A stretch of 64,000 nt of DNA from Pelomonas cellulosilytica (lineage in GTDB: Bacteria; Pseudomonadota; Gammaproteobacteria; Burkholderiales; Burkholderiaceae_C): the NCBI RefSeq assembly GCF_021353265.1, contig NZ_JAJTWU010000002.1, positions 62,001 through 126,000 on the forward strand, given 5' to 3'. The notes below the pieces were generated by a model, which searched no databases, had not been told where the DNA came from, and worked only from the letters and a program-made list of their open reading frames with translations. The translations under genes were made by a program, and so were the position numbers. Of the stretch, positions 17,585 through 31,384 are shown piece after piece. Numbering within the stretch: the first letter of the stretch is position 1; every line of letters begins with the position of its first letter.

Positions 17585-18382
17585 ATGCCCTCCTGGACCG
17601 CTCTTCAACTGCAGCGCCGCGACGATGGCGTGGCCGTGTTGACGATGAACCGGCCGGCCGTGTTCAACGCCTTCGACGAGACGCTGATCGCCGAGCTGGA
17701 CGACGCCTTCACGCGGCTGTCCGATAACGCCGACGTTCGCGTCATCATGCTGTCGGGCGCGGGCCGGCATTTCAGCGCCGGAGCGGACCTGCAGTGGATG
17801 CAGCGCGCCGCGGCAGCGTCGGCCGAGGACAACCTCGCCGACGCGCGCCGCTTTGCCGCAATGCTGTCGCGCATTGCCGACTGCCCCAAGCCTACTGTGG
17901 CGCGCGTGCAGGGTGCGGCGCTGGGCGGTGGCGCCGGGCTGGTGGCCGCCTGCGACATGGCCGTTGCCAGCGACGCCGCGACGTTCGCGGCCAGCGAGGC
18001 GCGCATGGGCATCCTGCCGGCGGTCATCGGGCCGCATCTGATCAACGCCATCGGCCTGCGCGAGGCCCGACGCCTGGCGCTGACGGCGGCGCGCATCGGC
18101 GCCGACGAGGCGCTGCGCCTGGGCCTCGTGCAGCGCGTCGTGCCTGCCGAGGGGCTGGATGCCGCGGTGGACGCGGTCCTCGCCGAACTGCTGGCCGGCG
18201 GCCCGCAGGCGCAGGCCGAGATCAAGCAGCTCTACGCGCGGCTCGCGCCCGGCCCCGTGACGGCCGACGAGCGCGAACTGACGGCGCAGACGATTGCCCG
18301 CGTGCGCGCCACGCCCGAGGCGCGCGAAGGCTTCGCGGCCTTCCTCACCAAACGCCCACCCGACTGGAGGCCTCCCGAATGA
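17585..18382 (+). CDS. Enoyl-CoA hydratase/isomerase family protein
   Basis: Crotonase-fold enzyme of 265 residues that hydrates an enoyl-CoA. The two oxyanion-hole segments are FSAGADLQWM and GAALGGGAGLVAACD; the SEARMGILPAVIGPH strand holds the catalytic-Glu region. The segment around NLADARRFAAMLSRIADCPK is closest in style to methylglutaconyl-CoA hydratases (LiuC), yet the two genes that follow are of the phenylacetate type. The start at MPSWTAL lies after the operator; an ATG nine bases upstream is an alternative. The stop overlaps the next start (ATGA). Confidence 0.88.
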   Translation: MPSWTALQLQRRDDGVAVLTMNRPAVFNAFDETLIAELDDAFTRLSDNADVRVIMLSGAGRHFSAGADLQWMQRAAAASAEDNLADARRFAAMLSRIADCPKPTVARVQGAALGGGAGLVAACDMAVASDAATFAASEARMGILPAVIGPHLINAIGLREARRLALTAARIGADEALRLGLVQRVVPAEGLDAAVDAVLAELLAGGPQAQAEIKQLYARLAPGPVTADERELTAQTIARVRATPEAREGFAAFLTKRPPDWRPPE

Positions 18383-19811
18383 CGCTCGATCCCGCCCGCC
18401 TCCTCGTCGTCGGTGCCGGCCTGATGGGTGCTGGCATTGCCCAGGTCGCCGCCCAAGCCGGCCATGACGTGCTGCTGTTCGACGCCCGTGCCGGCGCGGC
18501 GCAAGCGGCCCATGCGCAACTGGCGCAGTCGCTTCACGGCCTGGCCGCCAAGGGCAAGCTGACGACCGAGGTTGCCGCGGCGACGCTGTCGCGCATCAGA
18601 CCTGTGGCGGCGTTGCAGCCGGCCGACCTCGTCATCGAGGCCATCGTCGAGGATGCCGACGCCAAGCGTGCGCTGTTCGCCGAGCTGGAAGCGCTGTTGC
18701 CGCCCGAGGCCGTCATCGCCACGAACACCTCGTCCATTTCGGTGACTGCGCTGGCGCGCGGCCTGCGCCATCCCGAGCGGCTGGTAGGACTGCACTTCTT
18801 CAACCCGGTGCCGGTCATGAAGCTCGTGGAGGTGGTGTGGGGCCTGGCCACGTCGCCCGACGTGGCGCACGCCGTGACCGACCTCGCCAGCCGCTGGGGC
18901 AAGACGGCCGTGCATGCGCGCTCGACGCCAGGCTTCATCGTCAACCGCATCGCGCGGCCGTTCTATGCCGAGGCGCTGGCGCTGCTGCAGGACCATGCGG
19001 CCATGCCGGAGGTCATCGACGCCTGCCTGCGGGCGGCGGGCTTCCGCATGGGGCCTTGCGAGCTGATGGACCTGATCGGCCATGACACCAACCTCGCGGT
19101 GACGAAGTCGGTCTTCGAGGCCAATTTCTACGACCGGCGCTTCACGCCGTCCCTCGTTCAGCAGGAGCTGGTGGATGCGGGCTATTTGGGGCGCAAGAGC
19201 GGGCGTGGCTTCTACCGCTACCCCGACGGCGCGCCGACGCTGCCCACGGGCCACGTCGTGCCGCCGCGGACCGCGCAGGTGGTCGTGCATGGCCGGGGGG
19301 CGCTGGCCGAGCGCTTTGCTGCCAACATCCCCGAGGCCGTGCGCGAGCTGGACAGCGACTGGGTGGGCCTGAGCGGGCGCGGCTGGGAGCTGCGGCAGAC
19401 GGATGGCCGCTGCGCGCGGGAGTTCGAGTCGGACTTCGGCCCACGCGTCGCGGTGTTCGACCTGCCGCTGGCGCCCGTCGGCGACATCGCCTACGCGGGC
19501 GATGGCGAGGCGGCGCAGTGGCTGCGGCGGCTGGGTCTGGTGCCGCGCGAGATGGTGGACCGGCCGGGGCTGATCGTCGCGAGGACCATCGCGATGCTGA
19601 TCAACGAGGCGCACGATGCCGTGCAGCAAGGCGTCTGCAGCGAAGAGGGCGCCGACCTGGCAATGAAGCTTGGCGTCAACTACCCGGCCGGTCCGTTCGA
19701 GTGGCTGGCGTTCTGGGGTGCTGGCCCGGTCGTGCAGCTGCTGGACCGGCTCGATGCCTATTACCGCGGCGAGCGCTACCGCGTCAGCCCCTACCTGCGA
19801 CACACGCTGAC

Positions 19812-19815
<4 letters not shown>
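18379..19815 (+). CDS. 3-hydroxyacyl-CoA dehydrogenase (PaaH-like)
   Basis: Oxidises 3-hydroxyacyl-CoA with NAD+; in the phenylacetate route the substrate is 3-hydroxyadipyl-CoA. The 478-residue length and two-domain repeat match PaaH. The NAD-binding VVGAGLMGAGIAQVAAQAG is at residues 9-27, HFFNPVPVMKLVEVV near 140, the first 3HCDH helical domain covers about 185-285, and a second 3HCDH domain is at the C-terminus (LGVNYPAGPFEWLAFWG). Its ATG overlaps the hydratase stop and its stop overlaps the thiolase ATG, so the three genes are one coupled operon. Confidence 0.88.
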
Positions 19816-21014
<1,199 letters not shown>

Positions 21015-21021
21015 CGCGCAC

Positions 21022-21053
21022 AAAAATGCGGGAGGGTCGCCCCTCCCGCTTTG
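21022..21053. terminator. Bidirectional intrinsic terminator between the thiolase and a TonB receptor gene
   Basis: Stem GCGGGAGGG (21028-21036) pairs with 21041-21049 across a four-base loop. It is flanked by AAAAA on the left and TTT on the right, so it can serve both converging genes. Confidence 0.85.
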
Positions 21054-21076
21054 CAGCGCCTGTGCAGGCGTGGCGA

Positions 21077-23764
21077 TCAGTAGTTGTAGGTCGCCCGCAG
21101 GTAGTAGGTGCGGCCCGTGGCGTCCGCGTAGCGCGAGTCCCAGCCGCCGGCCTGGAACAGGTCGGACTGGTTGGTGTACGGCGGATCGCGGTCGAACAGG
21201 TTGCGCACGCCCAGCACCAGCGACATCGCCTTCACCGGTGACCAGCTGCCGTACACGTCGGTCGTCGTGTAGGAGGCCACGCGCAGGTTGTCGGTGGGGT
21301 CGAAGTCGTAGTAGCCAGACTTGTGGTGCACAGACACGCCAGCGCCCCAGTTGGCGTTGCTCCAGGTGCCGGTCAGGTTGTGCTGCCAGCGGAACACCGG
21401 GCCGGACTCGCCGTAGGTGCCTGCGGCGTTGACCCAGTAGCCGTCCTTGAAGTCCTGGAATTCGTACTTGCCGACGTAGGTGCTGTTCAGCGCCAGGTTG
21501 AAGGCACCGTAGGCCGAGCGCACACGGTACTCGGCGTTCAGGTCCACGCCGCTGGTGCGCGTCTTGCCGAGGTTCAGCAGCGTCTGGTCGACATAGCCGC
21601 AGCCCGAGCCGGGGCAGTTGGAGACGACCGACAGCGTGTTGTTCGACGCGAAGTGGAAGTACTGCTGCAGCGCCGGGTAGTCCGCATAGTGCGTGAACAA
21701 CGCGAACTGCGGGATGGAACCAATGGTCTGCCGCAGGTTGATCCACCACAGGTCGGCGCTCATCGACAGCGCGGCCGTGGGCTGGAAGGCCACGCCCAGC
21801 GACGCGCTGCGCGACTTCTCTGGCATCAGCGCGGCGTTGCCGCTGTTGAGCACCTGGAACTGCGCGCTGCACTGCGAGCCGGTCTTGCCGTCGGGGCACA
21901 GCACCGGGTTGGCGTAGTCGCCCGCGGTGTTGGTGTAGGCCGGCGTGCCGTACAGCTCGTACAGCGTCGGCGCGCGGAAGCCGGTGGACGCCGAGCCGCG
22001 GAACAGCCATTCCTTAACGGGCTGGTAGCGGAAGCTGACCTTCGGATTGGTGCTGCTGCCGAAGTCGCTGTATTTGTCGTAGCGCAGAGAGGCCGTCACG
22101 TCCAGGCCCTTCAGCACCGGCATGGCCAGCTCGGCGTAGAAGGCGCTAACGTTGCGCGAGCCTTCGGCCAGCGAGTTCGGGTCCACGCCGGTCGACACGA
22201 CGACCTTGGCGGCGAGGTCCTTGTCGGCCGCGGAGATGAACTTCTCGTGGCGGTACTCCACGCCCAGTGCGAGCTGCGTCTGGCGGCCGGCGCCGAACCA
22301 GTCGCCCACCTCACGGCTGGCGTGCGCGTTGAGGTCGGTGATGGTGCCCGTGGCGTGCTGCAGGCGGCCGACGATGGCGGCGTCCGCCAGCAGCTTGTTG
22401 CCGGCGTCGCTCTGCGCGCCGAAGGGGTTGATGACGCCTTCGAGCAGGCCCTCGCCGATCATGTCGCCGTCACCGTAGCCGCTGGTGAGGAACTGGCCGA
22501 CGTTGTTGCGGTTGTGACCCAGCGCGACCGCGTAGTCCCAGCCGGCGGCCGAGCCATCGGCCGTCAGCAGCAGGCGGTTCTGGTCGTTGCGGTTCATCTG
22601 GCCGCGCAGGCCGTTCGGGAAGTCGCGCCACATCACATAGGCGAAGCCGGGTTGCACGTTGACCGGGTTCGGGAAAGCGGCGGTCGGCGCGAACGCAGGA
22701 TTGCCGACCGTCTTGTCGGTGGGGTCGCTGTCCGCCGGGTTGAACGTCGGGTTTAGGTTGGGGTTGTTGGGGAAGTAAGCCGTGCCCGGGTTCAGCAAGT
22801 AGCCACCATAGGGCACCGGGGCGATCATCGTCGTCACGCGGTTACGCGCGATGAAGAACTCGGCGCCGAGCGTCAGGTTCTCGTTCACCGCCAGCGTGCC
22901 CTTGATCATGCCGGAGGCGGTTTCCGTCTTGGGACTGAAGTCCACGAACGCCGGCGTGACGATGCGGCACTCGCCGTTCACGTTGACGACCTGCGTGCCC
23001 GAGCAGGCGGGCAGCGTCGGGTTGTAGTAGGTGGCGAAGTCCTGCGTGTAGTTGGCCGGGTCGGTGCTGTAGGACAAGCCGCCCACCACGCGCTGGTTGA
23101 AGTTGCGCTGCGTGCCGCTGATCGAGTCCTGCTTGCGGTAGCTGGCCACGCCGAAGACGTTGAAGCCCTGCGAGGCGAGGTCGCCCCAGCCGAAGCCGAC
23201 GTTGGCGCTGCGGCTCTTGCCGCCGGCGTGCTCAGGCGAATCGACGCCCACCGTGGCCGTCGCGCCGGTGTAGTTGTTCTTCGTGATGAAGTTGATGACG
23301 CCGCCGATGGCGTCCGTGCCGTACAGCGACGATGCGCTGTCGCGCAGCACTTCCACGCGGTCGATGGCCGCGAACGGGATCATGTTGAGGTCGGGCGCCG
23401 AGCCGTCGACCGCGTTGTTGGCGATGCGCTGGCCGTTGAGCAGCACCAGCGTCTTGTCGAAGCCGATGCCGCGCAGGTCGGCGAAGGACGCGCCGCCGGA
23501 CGAGGAGCCGATGGACTGCGCCGTGTTGTTGGACGCCTGTACGGCCGACAGGTTCGACATGATCTGCTCGACCGACGTGATGCCGGACTTCTTCATGTCT
23601 TCCATCTTGACGACGGTGACCGGCACTGCCGTCTCGGCATCGAGCCGCTTGATAGCCGAACCGGTGATCTCGATGCGCTCGAGTTGTTGCTGTGCGAAAG
23701 ACGGGATCACCGCCGACGCCAGCCCGGCCATCACGGCGAGGCTGATCGCATTGCGCTTGAACAT
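21077..23764 (-). CDS. TonB-dependent receptor
   Basis: Outer-membrane active-transport channel of 895 residues. The signal peptide ends at IPSFA and the mature protein starts QQQLERIEITGS. A plug domain (about 45-160) contains KTLVLLNGQRI and VEVLRDSASSLYGTDAIGGV. The rest is the 22-strand barrel, closing with the aromatic C-terminus LRATYNY recognised by the Bam machinery. The substrate is unknown; receptors of this branch take up oligosaccharides, peptides or siderophores. It is the last of three such genes in this region on the same strand and shares the mature N-terminal motif with the other two. Confidence 0.92.
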   Translation of the reverse strand: MFKRNAISLAVMAGLASAVIPSFAQQQLERIEITGSAIKRLDAETAVPVTVVKMEDMKKSGITSVEQIMSNLSAVQASNNTAQSIGSSSGGASFADLRGIGFDKTLVLLNGQRIANNAVDGSAPDLNMIPFAAIDRVEVLRDSASSLYGTDAIGGVINFITKNNYTGATATVGVDSPEHAGGKSRSANVGFGWGDLASQGFNVFGVASYRKQDSISGTQRNFNQRVVGGLSYSTDPANYTQDFATYYNPTLPACSGTQVVNVNGECRIVTPAFVDFSPKTETASGMIKGTLAVNENLTLGAEFFIARNRVTTMIAPVPYGGYLLNPGTAYFPNNPNLNPTFNPADSDPTDKTVGNPAFAPTAAFPNPVNVQPGFAYVMWRDFPNGLRGQMNRNDQNRLLLTADGSAAGWDYAVALGHNRNNVGQFLTSGYGDGDMIGEGLLEGVINPFGAQSDAGNKLLADAAIVGRLQHATGTITDLNAHASREVGDWFGAGRQTQLALGVEYRHEKFISAADKDLAAKVVVSTGVDPNSLAEGSRNVSAFYAELAMPVLKGLDVTASLRYDKYSDFGSSTNPKVSFRYQPVKEWLFRGSASTGFRAPTLYELYGTPAYTNTAGDYANPVLCPDGKTGSQCSAQFQVLNSGNAALMPEKSRSASLGVAFQPTAALSMSADLWWINLRQTIGSIPQFALFTHYADYPALQQYFHFASNNTLSVVSNCPGSGCGYVDQTLLNLGKTRTSGVDLNAEYRVRSAYGAFNLALNSTYVGKYEFQDFKDGYWVNAAGTYGESGPVFRWQHNLTGTWSNANWGAGVSVHHKSGYYDFDPTDNLRVASYTTTDVYGSWSPVKAMSLVLGVRNLFDRDPPYTNQSDLFQAGGWDSRYADATGRTYYLRATYNY

Positions 23765-23946
23765 GTAACGCTCTCCAAACTGAATCTACTGCTGGCCTGT
23801 CACGACGCGGGCCGCGTTGAGTCGATCCGTCGTGGCAGGGGCAGTCAGTGTGCGAGTCTGGGTGCGTCGGAATGGGGCGCTTTACGAACAGTTGCCGGCG
23901 CTGTGGCGCCGATGGCGCGTTTCAGGTCATTTCGCCGAACCGATTT

Positions 23947-25158
23947 TCATTCCAGAAACAATCGGGACAAGCCCTTGAGGCTGACGAGATTGCCCGGGTT
24001 GCTTGTCTCGTTGAGCACTCCGCTCATGCGCTTCAGAAGCCGGGGGCTCTTCTTGGCGCGCCAGATCAGCAGGTCGGCCAGCCACGGATGGGCGTTGACG
24101 CGGTTGGCCCGCTCGTAGAGGTCGAACTTCGGCTTGAGCGCCAGCAGCGACGCCTCATAACGGGCGCGCGCAGCCGCGTCGTCCTCGCGATGCGCGAGCA
24201 GCGCATCCGCTGCGAGCATGCCGGTCTCCATCGCCTTGCCGATGCCTTCGCCGGTGAATGAATAGGTGCTGCCGGCGGCCTCGCCGGTCACGAGCAGGCC
24301 CGGCCGCGTCCACCTCGCGCCGGTCAGCGTACAGCGCAGCGGCGCGCCCTTCAGGTCGCCCACCAACTCGCCGACGCGCATCAGCTCGGCCGCCGGCTCG
24401 TACTTGGCGACGAAGGCATCGAAGATGGCGCGCAGGTTGACGTCCTTCTTGCGGCCCTTGCCGCCGCCGAGGTCCCTGTGCGAGTCGGTCACGCCGACGC
24501 CGATGTTGAAGTGACCGTCGGGCGCCGGAAAGATCCAGCCGTAGCCCGGTCGCACGGCCTTGTCCCAGACGACTTCCAGCGCCGTGATCTTGCCGACCAA
24601 CTTGGGCGCCTTGACGTAGCCGCGCAGCGCCACGCCGCTGGGCGTGTGGCGCTCGCACATGCCGGCGGCCGTCAGTGCCTTGGGAACTGCGCCGGTGGCC
24701 AGCACCACCCAGCGGGCCCGCACATCGGCGACGTCGTCGCCGCGCTTGAGCCGCGCGCCGACGACGCGGCCGTCCTCCTCCAGCGGCGCCTCGAAGCGCG
24801 CCTGCTCGAAGCGCGCGCCGCCATCCCGCGCTGCCTGCAGCAGCAGCGCATCGAGCTCCTTGCGCGGGAGCACGGCCAGTGTTCCCGGCACGTCGATACG
24901 CCCGCCGCGCGGTCCGATGCAGCCCACGTGCGACACCGGTTGCGCACGGCGCATGACCTCGTCCAGCAGGCCCAGCCGCGCCAGCGCCTTGTGCGCATCG
25001 GGGATGAGGCCGTCCCCGCAGATCTTGTCCCGGCCGGGCGGGTGCTGGTCGACGAGCAGAACGTCCAGGCCGGCCTGCGCCAGGATGCGCGCGCAGGCGC
25101 TGCCGGCGGGGCCGGCACCGATGATGAGGACGTCGTGGGGCGAAGCGGGTGCGGTCAT
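23947..25158 (-). CDS. Geranylgeranyl reductase family FAD-dependent oxidoreductase
   Basis: Flavoprotein of 403 residues. The Rossmann FAD motif VLIIGAGPAGSACARILAQAG is at residues 10-30, followed by the family's KICGDGLIPDA near 46. FAD-binding Asp/Glu-Ala-Ala is in GEAAGSTYSFTGEGIGKAMETG near 290. Family members reduce prenyl double bonds (ChlP, archaeal GGR) or act as halogenase/hydroxylase relatives; many bacterial members are uncharacterised. It lies between two TonB receptor genes but a terminator separates it from the upstream one, so co-transcription is doubtful. No carotenoid or chlorophyll genes are nearby. Confidence 0.85.
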   Translation of the reverse strand: MTAPASPHDVLIIGAGPAGSACARILAQAGLDVLLVDQHPPGRDKICGDGLIPDAHKALARLGLLDEVMRRAQPVSHVGCIGPRGGRIDVPGTLAVLPRKELDALLLQAARDGGARFEQARFEAPLEEDGRVVGARLKRGDDVADVRARWVVLATGAVPKALTAAGMCERHTPSGVALRGYVKAPKLVGKITALEVVWDKAVRPGYGWIFPAPDGHFNIGVGVTDSHRDLGGGKGRKKDVNLRAIFDAFVAKYEPAAELMRVGELVGDLKGAPLRCTLTGARWTRPGLLVTGEAAGSTYSFTGEGIGKAMETGMLAADALLAHREDDAAARARYEASLLALKPKFDLYERANRVNAHPWLADLLIWRAKKSPRLLKRMSGVLNETSNPGNLVSLKGLSRLFLE

Positions 25159-25198
25159 GGCGTGAATGGGAAGCGGCGCGCATTGTCACCGCGCCCAT

Positions 25199-25224
25199 GA
25201 AAAAGGCCCGCCGGAGCGGGCCTT
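25199..25224 (-). terminator. Intrinsic terminator of the second TonB receptor gene
   Basis: AAGGCCCGC (25203-25211) pairs with 25216-25224 and is followed on the minus strand by TTTTTC. It is 22 bp after the stop at 25246 and nearly identical to the hairpin at 28537-28560. Confidence 0.85.
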
Positions 25225-25245
25225 CAAGGCGCGGGAGCGTCAAGC

Positions 25246-28212
25246 TTAGAAGCTGTAGCGCGCGCCGACGTAGTAGCGACGGCCGATGGCGTCGTAGGTG
25301 CCGGCGTCGGTCTCGGCGCCGGTGACGTTGGCCGGCAGGCCGGAGATGATCGGAGGCGCCTTGGTGTTGAACAGGTTGTTCACGCCGACGTAGAACTGCG
25401 CCTTGCCCCACTTGTAGCTGCCTTGCAGATCGAAGTAGGTCTTGGACGAGACCTTGCCTTGCTCCTTACGGGCGGGTTGACACTTGCCGGCGTCGTCCGT
25501 GTTGCAGAGCTGGTTCATGAACTGGTCATCGAGGTACGACGTGCCGATAAAGGTCGTCGTCGTGTCAATCGACCAGGGACCCGAGCTGTAGCCGAGGTTG
25601 AGCATCCAGCGATTGCGGGAATTGCCAACTTCGTTGAGCGAGGTGTCGCGGCTTGCGTCGTCGTCCGTCGGCTGGTTCCACGCGTCAAGCAGGTAGGTAT
25701 AGCTCAGTCGGCTGGACAGCGTGCCGGGACCGACGCGCTCGGCGTACGCCGCCGTCAGGTCAATACCCTTGGCCTTCTGGCCACCGCTGTTGACCGGACC
25801 TTGATTGATGTACTCCAGCGAGCCGGCGCTGTAGGCGCCCTGCACCCCGGTCCGGCGCGTGATGAACGAGCAGAACAGGGGGTTGTTCTGCTTGAAGCAC
25901 TGGTCCAGCGTGTATTGGCGGCCCGGCAGGTTGATGGCGCTGGCGATCTTGATGTCGTAGTAGTCGGCCGTGAAACTGAAGTTCTTCAGCAGCGCGATGC
26001 TCTTGGGCGTGATGACGAAGCCGACGGTAAGCGAGCGACCCTTCTCGGCCTTGAGGTTGGGGTTGCCGCTGTCGAAGCCGCTCACGCCTTGGACGTCCGC
26101 CTGACCGAGCGTGAACTTGCCGTTGTTGGCCGCCATGTTGGCGACGACGCCCGGGTAGCTCTTGCAAGCGATACCAAGCGCCGAGGTGTCTGTGGACAGC
26201 ACGTTCTGGCACGGGTCCTGGAGACCCGTTGGGAATGTCTGCGAGGCGCCTTGATAGAGGTCGGCCACGTTTGGCGCGCGAGTGGATTGCGCCAGCGTGG
26301 CGCGCGTACGGAACGTGGAGTTCACAGCCCAGTCCAGGCCGAGGTTCCAGCTGTTCGTTCCCCCGACGCTGGAGTAGTCGCCATGACGGTAGGCCACGGT
26401 GCCGTCCAGACTCTTCACCAGTGGCAGGTTCACGAGCAGCGGGATCTTGGTCTCAACGAACAGTTCGCGAACCGTATAGCGGCCGGCCGTGTTGGCCAGC
26501 GCATTGCCGCCGTTCAAGCCCGATTGCGTCAGTGCATCGAATTCGGTCGAAGAGCCTTCTTGGCGCCACTCGTAGCCGGCCGCAATGCCAATCGGCCCTG
26601 CCGGCAGGTTGAACGCTTCACCCGACACCGAGGCGCCGGCCATCTTCTGCGTGACGCTGGTGTTCAACGAACCGGGTGCACTGATGTACTTCGAGGCCGC
26701 GGCGCTCAGCGTGTTGGCCCCGAAGATGTTCGCGGGCACGCAGCCCTGCTTTCGCGCATTGGCATCCACGCACATCGGCACGCCGAAAGCATCGGGGATG
26801 ACCTGCAGCGCGTTGTAGAGATTGTTGACGTTGACTTGGCCTGTGCTTGTCTGGCCTTCGCGGGTAAAGCCATACCCGACATACGTCTCGTACGACCAGG
26901 ACTTAGCCAGATCACCCTTGACGCCGCCGACGACACGGAAGGTGTCCCGATTGGCCGACGAGGTGCGGTCGGCCACATCGGACATCCGCCGGGTGAAGTT
27001 GTAGTCCCTCAAGCCATCGCCACCCGTCCCGTCTTTGTTCGTACGGTCGGTCATCAGCGCCAACAATGCCGCAGGAATCAGCGGGTTAGCAATCTTGACA
27101 CCATTGACCAAGGTCTCTGCCGGAATGTGAACGAGCCCATTGCCCGGTGTGACCTGCACATCGGAATCCAGCGGGAAGGGCTCGAGGTGCGTGAAGGTCT
27201 TCGTGTTGGCGTACGTGCCTTCGAAGAAGACGCTGTGCGATTCGTTGAGCTGGTAATCGCCCTTGGTCGCCATCAGCACGCGGGTGGTCGGGATGGCGAT
27301 CGTGCGAACGGACGAGCGGTTGTAGCCGGTCGCGCCGACGCCGTCACCGGCGGGGCCGTTCGTGGAGAACGGGATCAGGTTGCCGTTGGCGTCGAAGGTG
27401 CGGTTGGTCGCGGTGCCTGCAGCGTTCGTGAAGAAAAATCGGCCCTGAGGTGCGAAGCTGGAGTAGAACGGCCTCTGAATGGCAAAGATATCCGAGGCTT
27501 CGCCGGTGACGCCCGCACCGACCGAGAACTGGTCCACCGCCGACGCATCGCGATCGCGCGAGTACACGGCGCCCTGCTTGCTCACGGCAAAGTGCGCCAT
27601 GACGTTGCCCTTGCCGCCCGCGGCGTTCGTGCCGAACGTGGCGGAGAACTTCTTCAGCGTGTCGTCGCTCTTCCAGCTCTGACCCCACGAAGCGTCAAGG
27701 TTCACGCCTTCGAAGTTGCGCTTCAGGATGATGTTCACCACGCCCGCCACGGCGTCGGAGCCGTAGGTCGACGATGCGCCTCCAGTCATCACCTCCACGC
27801 GTTCAATGAAGTCGGTGGGAATGGTGTTCAGGTCGACGGCCATTGAGCCGGGTACGCCGGAGACATAACGGCGGCCGTTCACCAGGACGAGCGTTCGATC
27901 CACGCCCAGGTTGCGCAGATTGATGGTGGAGACGCCGGCGCTCGAAGTCGAGAAATTGGAGTTCGTGCGACTGATCGTCGGCGTGCCGAATGTTGGGTTT
28001 TTCTGCAGCAAGTCCTGCAGGTTGGTAGCACCCGAGGCCTGGATGTCCGCCGCAGTCAGCACCTGGATCGGCGCGGGCGACTCCGCGTTCGGGGACAGGA
28101 TGCGGCTGCCGGTGACCTCGACCCGCTCGAGTTGTTGCTGGGCCAGGGCTGGGACGGCGACAACGGCCAGGTAAGCCAGCGTCGCCGCGCTCATCTTGTT
28201 GAGTTTGAACAT
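25246..28212 (-). CDS. TonB-dependent receptor
   Basis: Outer-membrane receptor of 988 residues, the largest of the three. The signal peptide ends VVAVPALA and the mature start is QQQLERVEVTGSRI. The plug has RTLVLVNGRRYVSG and VEVMTGGASSTYGSDAVAGV near residues 105-155. The barrel ends in YYVGARYSF. Six or more Cys occur in extracellular-loop-like stretches (for example PLFCSFITRR and NQLCNTDDAGKCQPARK), suggesting disulfide-stabilised loops. I chose ATG 28212, which has GGAG six bases before it, over an ATG four codons upstream. The substrate is unknown. Confidence 0.92.
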   Translation of the reverse strand: MFKLNKMSAATLAYLAVVAVPALAQQQLERVEVTGSRILSPNAESPAPIQVLTAADIQASGATNLQDLLQKNPTFGTPTISRTNSNFSTSSAGVSTINLRNLGVDRTLVLVNGRRYVSGVPGSMAVDLNTIPTDFIERVEVMTGGASSTYGSDAVAGVVNIILKRNFEGVNLDASWGQSWKSDDTLKKFSATFGTNAAGGKGNVMAHFAVSKQGAVYSRDRDASAVDQFSVGAGVTGEASDIFAIQRPFYSSFAPQGRFFFTNAAGTATNRTFDANGNLIPFSTNGPAGDGVGATGYNRSSVRTIAIPTTRVLMATKGDYQLNESHSVFFEGTYANTKTFTHLEPFPLDSDVQVTPGNGLVHIPAETLVNGVKIANPLIPAALLALMTDRTNKDGTGGDGLRDYNFTRRMSDVADRTSSANRDTFRVVGGVKGDLAKSWSYETYVGYGFTREGQTSTGQVNVNNLYNALQVIPDAFGVPMCVDANARKQGCVPANIFGANTLSAAASKYISAPGSLNTSVTQKMAGASVSGEAFNLPAGPIGIAAGYEWRQEGSSTEFDALTQSGLNGGNALANTAGRYTVRELFVETKIPLLVNLPLVKSLDGTVAYRHGDYSSVGGTNSWNLGLDWAVNSTFRTRATLAQSTRAPNVADLYQGASQTFPTGLQDPCQNVLSTDTSALGIACKSYPGVVANMAANNGKFTLGQADVQGVSGFDSGNPNLKAEKGRSLTVGFVITPKSIALLKNFSFTADYYDIKIASAINLPGRQYTLDQCFKQNNPLFCSFITRRTGVQGAYSAGSLEYINQGPVNSGGQKAKGIDLTAAYAERVGPGTLSSRLSYTYLLDAWNQPTDDDASRDTSLNEVGNSRNRWMLNLGYSSGPWSIDTTTTFIGTSYLDDQFMNQLCNTDDAGKCQPARKEQGKVSSKTYFDLQGSYKWGKAQFYVGVNNLFNTKAPPIISGLPANVTGAETDAGTYDAIGRRYYVGARYSF

Positions 28213-28333
28213 TAAGGACTCCATAGAGATCGATCACTGCCCTGACTTGATGGGTCCGAGCGCGCCTCGCCGCCGCGGTGCCACGGCAGAGAGATGCCAA
28301 GTCTCAATCGCTGGAATTAGTTACAAACTCGGG

Positions 28334-28362
28334 TTAATACTTATTGATTCGAGATATGTCTT
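28334..28362 (-). promoter_or_regulatory. Candidate sigma-70 promoter for the TonB receptor at 25246-28212
   Basis: On the minus strand AAGACA (28362-28357) and TATTAA (28339-28334) are separated by 17 bp, in an unusually AT-rich patch. A start near 28327 would give a leader of about 115 nt. The match is moderate and unproven. Confidence 0.4.
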
Positions 28363-28534
28363 AACATCCCCGCAAAACCCTTCCAGATAGGGGGATTTCC
28401 CGCCCCCCACGACTCACGCTTGTAGTGGGACTGTTGTCTGCCGGCCACGCGTGACCTTCGTCACGGGTCAGGTATTCGCGGGCTGGGCATCAAGCGCACG
28501 GCTTTACTCGCATCCGTGGTTGGCCTCGCTCACG

Positions 28535-28560
28535 AAAAAGGCCCGCCGAGGCGGGCCTTT
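28535..28560 (-). terminator. Intrinsic terminator of the third TonB receptor gene
   Basis: An 11-base inverted repeat AAAGGCCCGCC (28537-28547) and its complement (28550-28560) is followed on the minus strand by a T run. It lies 38 bp after the stop at 28598. Confidence 0.85.
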
Positions 28561-28597
28561 CGGTCAGCCCGCGATGACGCAGGCCGCATGCCGACGA

Positions 28598-31384
<2,787 letters not shown>

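Larger units (their letters stand above)
28213..28597. other. Intergenic region between two TonB receptor genes
   Basis: No gene recognised in these 385 bp. The left half is the AT-richer leader and promoter of the receptor ending at 25246; the right end holds the terminator of the receptor ending at 28598. The middle (28385-28530) shows no evident structure. Confidence 0.7.

Noticed and set aside
25423-27846. Plus-strand frame of 807 codons opposite the second TonB receptor
   Set aside because: Shadow frame with biased composition and no ribosome site or domain.
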